A stretch of 64,000 nucleotides of DNA from Takakia lepidozioides (Eukaryota > Streptophyta > Takakiopsida > Takakiales > Takakiaceae). The stretch spans positions 34,329,053 to 34,393,052 of the forward strand of contig CM060732.1 of assembly GCA_030704615.1 (NCBI GenBank), in the 5' to 3' direction. Below the pieces are notes generated by a model that was given only the letters and a program-made list of their open reading frames with translations, was not told the origin of the DNA and made no database searches. The translations under genes and the position numbers were made by a program. How positions within the stretch are numbered: the stretch's first letter is position 1; each line of letters begins with the position of its first letter. Shown here one piece after another: positions 22,590 to 32,886 of this stretch.

Positions 22590-24050
22590 GGCCTGAAGCT
22601 CTGGCCCACGGCTTCTCTCGTGTTCTCTTCTCCCAAAGATAACTACTTCAGAGCCGACCAGTTTCGCAGCACCCTTCGTGATGAGACTAAAACTTATGCA
22701 ATGAAGGGTGCTGGGAGTCTGATCGGCCCTTAAGTGGTCTCATCTCACGCCCTGTCCGCTCGCTTGGGTCATGCGAGAGGCCTCGCGTCATGCAGCGGAT
22801 TGATGGGCTGGGCTGTGGAGCTGACAGCGTTGGCAATGCGCAGAGGACGGAGACTCTTGGATGTGGTGGCTGTGGCGCCTTCTGGGATGCCATTCAAATT
22901 AGGTAATAACACGAAACACTTCGCGGTTTCTTTTTTTGGGATCGCAGTATGGTATGCTCTTTCTTTGCACAATTCAGCAGAAACGGATGTACTCTGGGCA
23001 AAAAAGCTTTCCGTAGACAAGGCCTATGATTGGTATATCTGGCGTGTAGATCAACGCTGGAGCATAGAACAGCGCTGGCAGGAAGATCCTTCACAATGTT
23101 GGGACAGTAGAGTTGGCAAGGTGAGCTTTCTTCATGTAGGATGTGAAGGATTCTGAGGGAATTTGACTATACTCCGGTGTGATCATATTGTGTGGACTGG
23201 ATTGTACCCCTAGTTGTTCAGTAAAGTAAGAATCTCGATTTGCTCTGCAAAACTGCATTGTCTGTGTATCGTAGGTTGTTCTTTCTGAGCAGGGTGTTGA
23301 GGTGATCAAACTATATCGATAAAATGAACTGAGCCAGAGGGCTCCATATATACTACTACACCACTACTTGGTGATCACCTGATAAAGGAGAGTGGAGGCA
23401 CTGACTAATGAGTACTGCTACCTGCAAGGTAACTACTGCCTAAGCCTAACTGCCCTTAACAACCTGCATGGATAACAATTGTCCACTAGTAAATACAGGG
23501 AAACCTAGGAGTTACTGGATGACAAGAAGATGAGAGTGGTATTTCTGACACAGGGCATGAAAGTAGGATGCGCAAGGTCTTTTCCCTGGAGTTTGCAATG
23601 TACTTGGGGGGGTTGGGACTGTGGCTTCCCTGGTCGGATGCTCCTCATTGTGTAGCGTCAAAATGGAGCCCAAAGTGACTGCATGAATGTTGTTGAAAGC
23701 TACAAGGATGTTGAATTCTGCAATTGTGTGGATTTATGGTTGTTTGGAGTGACATGTGACTGCCAAGGTGGCTACAAGAAAATATCCAAAAACAGATAAC
23801 AGAGACGACGAGAAGCTTTGGAATGAATTTTTTTTCGGATTCCCAGTCAATGGTGGCACAATCGAGGCAAAATGGTGATTGCCTGTTAGATTACAGAGAG
23901 AAGCAGACAACAAGATGCATCGCAATGCTTTCTTGCAAATTGTCATCCTCTCTCTCCCTTGCACATTTCTGAGTCTTGGCAGCAATTCAGCATAGGAACT
24001 AGTGTGTGATAAGTTGGGTTGGGGTGTTTGCTAGAACAGATTTAGGCTGT
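22590..24050. other. Unassigned stretch upstream of the PPR gene
   Basis: An open frame at 22734-23156 (+) has no recognised domain. A short hairpin AGCACCCTTC / GAAGGGTGCT lies at about 22669-22711. No element ends or RNA genes were identified. Confidence 0.4.
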
Positions 24051-24115
24051 CATTGTCAGCTGCCAGGGATGGAGTGTGGGTCCAGATTCGTCTGAGAGGG
24101 CCGGATTTCAAGCAC

Positions 24116-26038
24116 ATGATTACCTATGATTCTGTGTGCCACAAGGGACCTGCATGGGTAGATGGTCAACTGGAAGCAGTAGCAGCAGCGCCACAACTGC
24201 TAAAATCAGGCACCTCCACCATGACCACAATTTCCGATAGAGGACCAAAAGAGGGAGTCCACAATGCTTCTTCTGAAACTTCAGGGCATGTGAGGACGCT
24301 ATGTGAGACAGGGCAACTGAAAGAGGCTCTTCAGACTTTGAATGAAGGAAGCATCTCAGCAGATGAAGATATTTATGTCCGTCTCTTGCATAAGTGCATC
24401 AAGATGAAAGGCCTGGAAGCCGGAAAGCAGGTGCATGCTCACATTATCCAGAGTGGGTTCAAGCCAAACGTTTTTCTGCACAACACCCTTGTCAACATGT
24501 ATGTTAAGTGCGGGAGCATTGTGGATGCACACCAAGTGTTCAACAAAATGCCTGAACGATGTTTGATCTCATGGAATATAATGGTGGCAGGATTTACCAA
24601 GCATGGGTGTGGTAGGTATGCTTTGGAGACATATGAGCAAATGATGCAGGAGGGGGTGAAGCCCAACCACATCACATTTGTTTGTGTTTGCAATGCGTGT
24701 GCAAGCCTGGCAGCCCTGGAAAAGGGCAAAGAGGTCCATGATGACATCATCAAAGCTGGAATTATACCAAATGTCATTCTGAACACTGCCCTAGTGGACA
24801 TGTATGCCAAATGTGGGAGCATAGAGGATGCAAAGGGTGTGTTTGACAACATGGCTGAACGAAATGTGGTGTCGTGGAATGCAATGATTGCAGGATACAA
24901 CCAGCATGGGTGTGGGATGGAGGCTTTGGAGACGTATGGTCAAATGATGTGGAAAGGGGTGAAGGCCAACCGGGTCACGTTCCTTTGTGTTTGCAACTTG
25001 TGTGCGAGCCTGGGAGCCCTGGAAAAGGGCAATGAGGTCCATGGTGACATCATCAAAGCTGGAGTTGTACCAGATGTCATTCTGAACACTGCACTGATGG
25101 ACATGTATGCCAAATGCGGCAGCGTCAAAGATGCCAAGGGAGTGTTCGACAATATGGCTGAACGAGATGTGGTTGCCTGGAGTGTTATGATTGCAGGATA
25201 TGCCCAGCATGGGTGTGGGATGGAGGCTTTGGAGACCTATGAGCAAATGATGCGGCAAGGGGTGAAGCCAGACCAGGTCACGTTCGCTTGTGTTTGCAAT
25301 GCGTGTGGGAGCCTGGCAGCCCTGGAAAAGGCCAAAGAGGTCCATGGTGACATCATCAAAGCTGGAATTGTACCAGATGTCATTCTGAACACTGCCCTCG
25401 TGGACATGTATGCCAAATGCGGCAGTATCGAAGATGCAGAGGGAGTGTTTGACAATATGGCTCAACGAAATGTGGTATCGTGGAACACGATGATCGCAGG
25501 ATATGCCCAGCATGGTTATGATATGGAGGCCCTGCAACTGTTGGAAGAAATGCAAGTGGAAGGCTTGAAGCTGGACAGTATTGCTTTTCTATGTGTTCTC
25601 TCTGCATGTAGCCATGCTGGCCTAGTGGATGAAGGAAAATACTACTTTGACTCTCTGAGTCAAGATCATGGCATCACTCCAGCCGTGGAGCACTTTGTCT
25701 CCATGGTGGATCTTCTTGGCCGTGCGGGGCGATTGGATGAAGCAGAGGAGTTCATTAACAAAATGCCAATCAAACCAAATGCTGTGGTGTGGATGGCCTT
25801 GCTTGGAGCCTGCAGAGTCCACCGCAATGTTGAGATGGCTGAACGTGCAGCAACTTCTATTCTCAAGTGGGATGAACAAGACGCTGCGACTTATGTGTTG
25901 CTATCAAACATCTATGCTGCAGCTGGCAGGTGGGACGATAGTGCAAAGGTGAGAAAAATGATGAAGGTCAGAGGGGTTAGAAAGGAGCCTGGTCGCTGTT
26001 GCATTGAGGTTGGCAACAGGGTGCACCCTTTATTGTAG
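24116..26038 (+). CDS. Pentatricopeptide repeat protein, PLS class, E-type tail, DYW lost
   Basis: One exon encodes 640 residues from ATG 24116; the longer frame begins at a TTG (24053) and is not preferred. PPR motifs run from about residue 85 to 520. Three blocks beginning KGKEVHxDIIKAG are exactly 303 bp apart (24724, 25027, 25330), i.e. 101-residue P-L-S triplets, strikingly alike at DNA level. The tail has VEHFVSMVDLLGRAGRLDEAEEFI, VWMALLGACRVHRN and CCIEVGNRVH (E/E+ motifs). The frame then stops early: VHPLL-stop replaces the expected VH.FIVDE, which is present one base out of frame. Such proteins act in plastids or mitochondria on specific RNA sites, often in C-to-U editing. No clear targeting peptide is visible in the first 80 residues, so the 5' end may be altered. 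It could be functional only if a DYW partner acts in trans. Confidence 0.85.
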   Translation: MITYDSVCHKGPAWVDGQLEAVAAAPQLLKSGTSTMTTISDRGPKEGVHNASSETSGHVRTLCETGQLKEALQTLNEGSISADEDIYVRLLHKCIKMKGLEAGKQVHAHIIQSGFKPNVFLHNTLVNMYVKCGSIVDAHQVFNKMPERCLISWNIMVAGFTKHGCGRYALETYEQMMQEGVKPNHITFVCVCNACASLAALEKGKEVHDDIIKAGIIPNVILNTALVDMYAKCGSIEDAKGVFDNMAERNVVSWNAMIAGYNQHGCGMEALETYGQMMWKGVKANRVTFLCVCNLCASLGALEKGNEVHGDIIKAGVVPDVILNTALMDMYAKCGSVKDAKGVFDNMAERDVVAWSVMIAGYAQHGCGMEALETYEQMMRQGVKPDQVTFACVCNACGSLAALEKAKEVHGDIIKAGIVPDVILNTALVDMYAKCGSIEDAEGVFDNMAQRNVVSWNTMIAGYAQHGYDMEALQLLEEMQVEGLKLDSIAFLCVLSACSHAGLVDEGKYYFDSLSQDHGITPAVEHFVSMVDLLGRAGRLDEAEEFINKMPIKPNAVVWMALLGACRVHRNVEMAERAATSILKWDEQDAATYVLLSNIYAAAGRWDDSAKVRKMMKVRGVRKEPGRCCIEVGNRVHPLL

Positions 26039-26230
26039 ATGAAATGCTTCATCCAAAAATTGAGGAAATCACATGATGTAGGGGGAGGAGCAAAAGGCAA
26101 TTTCTCTTTCCCACTAGTCGTTGGTTTTGGGGGTTTTGGGTTCATCAGCATGGCCCCTCGGATGTCTCTTGGTCTCATCAAGAATCTTCGCCAATTATCC
26201 CACCAACTGTTTCCCTCATGTCACCATTGA
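26028..26230 (+). pseudogene. Decayed DYW-domain remnant behind the PPR gene
   Basis: In the +1 frame FIVDEMLHPKIEEI (26028-26072) continues the E+ region, and at about 26135-26195 FGFISMAPRMSLGLIKNLR matches the FGLIST.PG.PLRIIKNLR part of DYW domains. The zinc-binding HSE segment between them and the CxxC...DYW end are absent. An internal deletion plus a one-base frameshift explain the early stop at 26038. Confidence 0.75.
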
Positions 26231-27147
26231 AAGTGATCCATCTTAATTTGTCATAGATTTTGGCTGTAGAGCACCACCCACATTAATCTCACCGGAAGCT
26301 CCTACATCCCTTATGTATCATCAATTGATTGACTGAATACTACGACTTGGGGGTTCTGGTAATTATTTGGTATCAAAATGAAGTTAGAGGAGAGTACGGG
26401 TCATTCTAAGTGTACAGTCACTGTCCACTCTTTACAGTGAATCTCAGCTGTTAGATTTTAAACTTTAAATTTCGGTGTTGATGCACCATGCCCTTGGTTG
26501 TCTTGGTATGGAGTGTGAACCCCGGATCTGAAAGGACATTTGTGTCGAGCATGCCCCAAGACATTACCTTCTGGACGGTTTTCCTAAACACAGTCATGGC
26601 AGCACAGAGGCGAGGGAGATGGGTGCTGGCCATGCAGTGGGAAGCAGCAGGTCATGGTCAAGCCAGAGAGATATGAAAGAGAAGAAGAGAAACCCACATG
26701 CACATCAGGTCAGGACATCACTAACCGGCATGCAACAACCTACCAGATCCTGAACTTATTTGCGATAGTTCCATGTCAGTGCACACAATTCTTCCCAGTT
26801 TGTGCAAGTCGATTGGCGCTCTTTTGAGGTACATCTATAAATCGGAGGATCTATTTGCCCATGGATTTCTCGGCGGTACCCATGGTCAATGTCTCTGATC
26901 AGTGCTTCAATCCTGCAATTTGCAACACTTATGCTAAAGAATGGAAGTCTGTGACTAACACTGCAGAGTCAGGTCTTGCTGTTTTCTAAAAAAACATAAA
27001 AAAATATAACATGGGCAACCGATCTGGCAACCGATCTGGCAACCGATCATTTCATATATCGGTTATGCCGTCATTTGCTGGCCAATTAATATGAAGTTTT
27101 GGAACCTTATTCCCCACACACCCCCTCTGGCCATCCCATCCTCGTGT
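26231..27147. other. Intergenic stretch between convergent PPR and hydrolase genes
   Basis: No gene was recognised. A short array of GCAACCGATCTG (three copies) lies at about 27013-27050. Confidence 0.5.
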
Positions 27148-30100
27148 CTAAAGGTACTCGGCAAACCAGTCAAGCATCAGGTTGTGTGCCACTCCAGCCG
27201 CCTCCTCTGCAGGTGGATCCGTTTCATCATATCGCACTGTCCAACCATGCTTCACGTCTGGAAATATCTTCACATAGCTTTTTAACTGCAGCCCATCAAA
27301 CATATAAGACGTGACAAAGACAGAGGTGTGATCTACCGAATATGCTGCACAAGCCTGGCTAAAAGGGAAACTGCCTTGGAAATTGCCTCCAAATTCTGTT
27401 AAAAAGACCATGAAAAAATAAATGCCTCACTTATACCCCATCCAGCAAAGGGGAGTCCAAATCTCTGAAAGATCAATAGAGGTATACATGATTTGCATTT
27501 CCTGCATATGCCACACTCACTATAATCTCAGGCACAGTAGAATAAAAAGAGGACTACTGAACTTAGTTTATAATAGAAGTAAAAGGTATAGACCTCTGTT
27601 CGTGACGCCAGGATTGGTATAGCCTTCTCAGCCCCATCTGTTGGAGCAGCCAGTACTGAAATCGGTACATTCACCTCTGCATTGACATCCACGGATTCAA
27701 CACTGGAGTGCAGTGTGAGTGTGGTAGAGGGACAAGTTGGCCGTGTCTCGGTTTTTCCCATACTTCGTACATCGCAGTCTTACCACTACTTGTTTGAGGC
27801 TTGTGTCGCTGCTTCAGTGTCAGTGCCATGTACCTCTTCCCTCTTTAAATCTTCACTTGGCTCCTTTTCTTGGGAGGTGATTGACCTTCCCCAGCTATTC
27901 TTCCCTCGTAGCTCTCTGGTTGCTAAATGAGTATGGGTTCCTACTGGTTTGGTGTGCCAAGGGAGTTAGCAAGGTTCATGTACTAAGGTTATTGTGGGGT
28001 AGCTCTTCGGGGTGCAGTGACACCATAGGATACGCTTGCTTCGGCTAGAGTCTTCCTTCTTTTTCCTTTTTTTTCACTCTATTGGGCGTGAAGCAAGGTT
28101 CATGTACTAAGTTTATTGTGGGATAACCCTTCGGGGTGAAGTGACGCTATAGGATACGCTTGCTTCGGCTAGAGTCCTCCTCTTTTTCTTTTTTGTCACT
28201 CTATTGGGGGTGCCGCCAATTCTCTTTGCCCAAAAAAGGGTTAAAGAGGGAAGGAGAATAACATCACATATTACATCTTGAAGGCCTTATGCGAGTCAGA
28301 GAGGTAATGAGGATTTCCAGACTTGTCTCTTCAGCACTTGGAACAAGCAAGAAAAGAGAGGAAAAAAACGGAGATGGATCTGAATTTGCTAAGCTCTGAA
28401 GATTACAAGCACACAGAAAAAAGTTTGGAAAGTGAACACAAAATACAACCATAACTTATCACAGAATATGGCAATGGGACTGGCCTTCATAATCTGTAGT
28501 TTCAATCAGGGAGGGATGTAGCTGCACGACCGCTTTAATAATCTCCTCCTTTCCAAGAAGAACTGCAACTTTTGCTGCACACACAACAGAGATATATCAA
28601 CAAAAACAGATCCAAGTGTGGACAGCCTGAGAGCAAATTGTTTTAGTTTATATTCATGGACGATACGAAAGCAATTTTGGAAAAGGGACAGGACCAGATA
28701 AATGTTGACTGTATCCAGCAAATGAGGACAGAACCAGTAGTAATGCTTAAAAGAAAAACAATCAGAACAGCTAAAAAGGAATACCTCCCCAACAGAAGCC
28801 TGCTACACCGATGGAGCTTATTCCTTTGGCCTTAATTTCCTCCACACACTGCTTTGCAACACCTACTGAATCAGACTGCATCACCATCACACAGGCCATT
28901 AAAAAGCCACACCCTCACTGTAAAGGAATATTGCCTTGTGAGGAGCTCACTCCAGTAGTGGGACTTACCTTGATATGACCAATTGGTTTGGGCTTTCCAG
29001 ATTTCCTCTAGATGTCCCTTCACACAAGCATCAATCTGCTGTGTGTGAGCTGCCCAACAATTAGACCCCCAACAGGGCCACGGCTTTACGCTCAGCCTCA
29101 AGTTTTTGATAGGTTGTGAACAGAGGTGCAGGAACAACATTCTTGATGATCCTGAAGAGGTCTACGTGTGTGTGTGTGTGTGAGGGGGGGGAGAGAGAGA
29201 GAGAGACCGGTTTGTGATTTGCGAGCCAACTCGCAATTTCCTTCCCACCTTCAGGCTCGAAAAAATCTTCACCCAAAAAGTTCGGGACGATCACCAGGTA
29301 GCCCTTGTCTGCCACTTTGTCAGCCAGTTTCCTGTCATACTCATTACAACTAGCTGTAAGCCATCTCCCACCTGCCTCCTGGCAATGGAGCCCCAAGAGA
29401 TGTCTGATATTTTCACCTAGACTGAAGATAGAAAGAGAGAGTAGCCCTTCCAAAGCCTGCATACAACCGAGCAACCTAAAACAACTGGTGCAGAGACAGC
29501 CATGCGCTCATTCTTAAGAGATGCCTAGAACAGAGGCTACGATGAGTTTGACAGGGGATACTGGCCCTTCCCGTCCTGGAGTTATAAACCTGGATGGAAC
29601 ACAATCTGTTAGTCGGAATGACGGATGATGTAGAACGTGCATAGATGCTGTAGTACAAGGCCTGACTTCCATTCTACCCCTGACATAGTAGCTCTATTAT
29701 GGGACACATCTGGACACAATGTAGAGAAAAGGCATAGAGATAGTCACCTAAGAAGAGGTGCCTTGTATCCTGTACATAGGCAACCAACATAGCAGAGGAC
29801 CATGTTAGTACGGTGCTCATATTCAAGAACCTGGTGAGCTCAAGCTTCAATTTAAACTTGAACGGGACTCAGCATCAGTTTTTCCTATTCCAGGATCACT
29901 TTAGCCTCCTTTCAATTTTGCATTTCTCACCTTCTACAAATCTGATACAACTGTTATCAAATCACCTGAGAATGGCATGTCCAGTACTTTCAGACGAGGT
30001 AAAAACAGAGATTTGGCGCATTTGGACTGACTCCGTCCATGTGAATACCAACATCTATGCAACGTGCAACCTGTGAAGCCCTACTGAAGTGTGGAAACTT

Positions 30101-30848
30101 CTGCCTGTACGCAGTGGAGTCTAAGAATTGGAGAATTCGTGGTTTAACCAATAATCACAGTTAGCACTCAAGGTCGGGGTTTTCAGTACACTAGCTACCC
30201 CAAAGGAGGTCCCAGAATTCCATTATAGAGCAGCTGGTAGATTATCCCAGTCAAGTGCACCAGGGTGCAGATTCCAGCTTTGGCGCTAAGAGGAACAGGT
30301 TAATTTCTTCTAAGGTGTTCTCCTCCATGAGCTGTTGGTTGGAAAATTTGTTGCGTATTGATGAAATTCTCCTCTCGTTACTGCCAGAACCGATCAATTA
30401 TGTTGTCCAAGTAACAACCATCAATCTCACACTATATTCACCTAACACTCGTATAGGAGCTTGTAAATTGGGCCTGGCTGTACTACCTGAGTCATGTACC
30501 ATGTCACCAATCGTTCACTGGCTAGCATTCATCCATGCGAGCATTTCCTACTGAGAGCTGGTTCGGCTGGACTATAGAATGCACACACCAATGATGAGCG
30601 AATCCACACGGAAACGGAGGGGTAAAACATGAGATTTCTAAAGACAGAGCAGGGAGGTGTATCAGCTCAACATAACGGAGGAAGAGAATTGACGTACCGA
30701 AAATGTCGGTGACGAGGATCACAGCAGCCGAGGAAGACGCCGAACCAGTGATGTACACAGGGAGCCCGGCTATGGTGTCCTCTTTCCCCACAGAGCTTTC
30801 CACAGCTGGAGGCGCGGGTGTGCAGCAGGCCTCGGTAAGCTTAGACAT
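27148..30848 (-). CDS. Dienelactone hydrolase-family protein, seven exons
   Basis: Minus-strand exons 30698-30848, 29208-29353, 28785-28875, 28485-28574, 27594-27676, 27372-27395 and 27148-27285 join in phase to 723 nt, 240 residues, the usual size. The start MSKLTEACCTP is ATG 30848. Alpha/beta-hydrolase landmarks: KLADKVADKGYLVIVPNF, the nucleophile motif GFCWG (Cys127), PISVLAAPTD (Asp173) and FPDVKHGWTVRY (His208), giving the Cys-Asp-His triad of the family. These cytosolic enzymes hydrolyse lactone or ester bonds; the plant substrate is not known from sequence. Exon 4 must end before a GC donor (GAAG/GCCAGT), and exon 6 is only 24 nt with a weak donor, so these two junctions are the least sure. 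The donor of exon 2 lies in a CT microsatellite. Introns contain repeats (27971-28215, 28937-29030). Confidence 0.9.
27971..28215. repeat. 124-bp tandem duplication in a hydrolase intron
   Basis: AAGGTTCATGTACTAAG at 27971 recurs at 28095, with CACCATAGGATACGCTTGCTTCGGCTAGAGTC-type sequence in each copy. A diverged single copy lies at about 47870-47925 (CCCTTCAGGATAAAGAGACACCATAATATACGC), so the unit is a dispersed repeat. Confidence 0.85.
28937..29030 (-). repeat. Dispersed intronic repeat, copy 1
   Basis: GTGAGGAGCTCACTCCAGTAGTGGGACTTACC and the following 60 bp match 63783-63878 in the intron of the oxidoreductase gene at the window end, in the same orientation relative to each host gene. 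Confidence 0.75.
29166..29207. repeat. (GT)n-G-(GA)n microsatellite at a splice donor
   Basis: Compound simple repeat. On the minus strand it forms the start of hydrolase intron 2: CCG/GTCTCTCTCT. Confidence 0.85.
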
Positions 30849-30926
30849 GGTGCCCTAACAACTCCCTCGCTCCCGCTCTTCTCTCTGGCCGAGACTGTCC
30901 GCTGCGACTGCTCTAGACAATTCTCT

Positions 30927-30935
30927 GTATATATC
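30927..30935 (-). promoter_or_regulatory. Possible TATA box of the hydrolase gene
   Basis: GATATATAC on the minus strand lies about 80 bp before ATG 30848. Spacing fits a short 5' UTR. It is a plausible site only. Confidence 0.4.
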
Positions 30936-30939
30936 TAGG

Positions 30940-31849
30940 AATGTTCTCTCTCCAACTGTTGATGCTCTCTACTTCGGATCCCTTTGGTGTTACCCATGTG
31001 TATGGTGTAACCCTCTTCCGTGTCAATCTGGATGATGTCACCCCAATCTTTGTCACTCAGTGTAGGAAGAGACAGCTTGTTTAGGCTTTCCGCAGATATT
31101 TGTGTTGGAGGAGCGCACACGTATGTGCCTTGCCCTTTACCGGGATCATGGGCATGTAAAGTGTAGCGTGTTCTTTCGGCCAAAGGACTACTACTTTGGA
31201 CATCTTGAACTTTAGATTACTTAGGTTAAGTTAAAATGCATAGGCAAAGGCACAAACACCCAACCTCTATCCTACCTGCTCTAATGTAAGGCCCAACAAC
31301 TAAATGGTTAGTGAAAAAAAAATTGTCATGGAACTTCCCTTATCATTAAGGGGTTATCTATGTATACATACGACGACCGTAGTCAGCGTAAATAAGAGCC
31401 TCTTTCCTTTGCAGGTACTTTAGTGGGCTCTAAGTTATGGGAGGTTGGGTAGCGTGAGCAAGCTCATGCAAGCCCAGAGGCATATTCTGGATATTCCCCA
31501 AGAATACACAGACTATGCGATAGCAAAACCAAACCGTGCTCACGCGGAAAAAAAAATACAGAACTATCTGAAAATCGTGCTCACGCTAAAAAGCTTATGA
31601 AATTAATTGTCCAAAGCTCACGTTAGCACAAAGACCCACAAATATATCCACCAAAACTCAAAGGTCAGCGAAACATAAACAATATGGCATTGTGTAGAAC
31701 ATCCCCAAGAACCACCCAAAAAATGGATTTCGCCAGCAAAAGGCAAATGCATATTGGGTTTTCGCCAGCTGAACTTGGATTTCACCAAAGAATCTCGAGT
31801 TTTTTTTTTTTAATAAATTTTCTCCCATAAGTAGGCATGATCCCCCCAC
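30940..31849. other. Intergenic stretch between hydrolase and synthetase genes
   Basis: It contains a decayed family-2 SINE-like piece at about 31210-31330 (-) and a T-run at 31800-31811. GTAGTCAGCGTAAATAAGAGCC near 31380 resembles sequence near 47810. No gene was recognised. Confidence 0.5.
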
Positions 31850-31968
31850 TACCGGGTGTGTGCCTTATGGCGTCATTGAGGGTTTTAATTTTTTCCCCTC
31901 CGATAATTCGAATAAATTTACCAGGGCCACGGTCCTGTTCTCCAAAAAATAAATATATACATATATAT
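31850..31968 (+). mobile_element. LINE 3'-end fragment (shared tail family)
   Basis: GTGTGTGCCTTATGG...GGTTTTAATTTTTTCCCCTCC...CACGGTCCTGTTCTCC and an A-rich tail match the ends at 2030-2140 and 42805-42920. Confidence 0.7.
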
Positions 31969-32249
31969 ATACTATGTAGACCTATCATCCCAGAAAGACC
32001 CTATGTCTGTCTGTATTTCCGCTGGCATACATATCACCCCCATAATCGTGGAGCGGCGTTTTATTTTTGTGCTCACGCCATACCACTATATAAAAACTCT
32101 TCTAAAAAACTGCGAATAATTAGAAAAGGTGAGATCGAACGTCATGTCGATGAGACGTGTTCATCTGTAAATTAGACTCAATTGGCTTAACCATTTAGGA
32201 ATTTCCGTAAAATGCAGATTTTTTTTTAATAAAGGGAAACACCTGGGAG

Positions 32250-32440
32250 CGACACCTCACAAATCGGGCCCCTTAGTAGTGAGAGGAGAAAATAACCTTT
32301 TTCATTTATGCGCCATGGAGGCGAATGAGTGGGACACCGCCCAGGAACCCTACCACACCAGTCAGTAGCAAGATTTGACCCCAGAATCATCTGGGTGGCA
32401 CTCAGTGCACTTAACCAACTGAGCTACTGACTGTTGGTGT
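32250..32440 (-). mobile_element. tRNA-derived SINE copy (family 1)
   Basis: On the minus strand AGTAGCTCAGTTGGTTAAGTG (A box, about 32425) and TTCTGGGGTCAAATC (B box, about 32380) head a body ending in GGGGCCCGATTTGTGAGGTGTCGCTCCCAGGTG, which matches the other family-1 copies. It is not a functional tRNA gene: the acceptor stem cannot be formed. Confidence 0.8.
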
Positions 32441-32886
32441 TTTTCTTATTTTGCAAAGCCTGCGAAGTTGTAGAGTCGCCGGCTTTTCATGCTAAAGAAA
32501 CATGTTCTCTTCAAAAAAACAACAAAACAACAAAAGAAATCTTCTTCCAATGACATGTAAAAGACACATCGTCATCGGCCCAGTTTTTTGCCGAGCAAGT
32601 CTTGGGCACACATGACACGTTTTTCAAACGCCCAAGCCTCCGCATGTGAGAGAGTCTATCTCATATGACCGAGCGAGCTAGCAGTAAGTACAGAGAGGCT
32701 TCCCCGTTTGTGTTCCAATTAGCAGGACGGTAACGAGATGTAGACCCATTCTTTTTAGGGATCTATACACACCTTCATCGGTCCTTCAGTGCAACTGGAC
32801 GAATACGATAACAAACGACAGGTATGGGTGGTCCAACGAACTAAAACCCCTGAACCCCATGTGTGCGTGTGGAGGGGAGGTAAGGG

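Noticed and set aside
24053-24115. TTG start adding 21 residues to the PPR protein
   Set aside because: ATG at 24116 is available and the extra residues are not PPR-like or transit-peptide-like.
24791-25555. 254-codon open frame on the minus strand
   Set aside because: It is the antisense shadow of the repetitive PPR gene; its length reflects PPR codon use.
28871-29140. Open frame containing SNCWAA, first taken as the nucleophile exon of the hydrolase
   Set aside because: The true exon with GFCWG is at 28785-28875 and gives correct phase and length; the other lies in intron and dispersed repeat.
32400-32440. Functional tRNA near the synthetase gene
   Set aside because: Decayed B box and SINE body; no tRNA fold.
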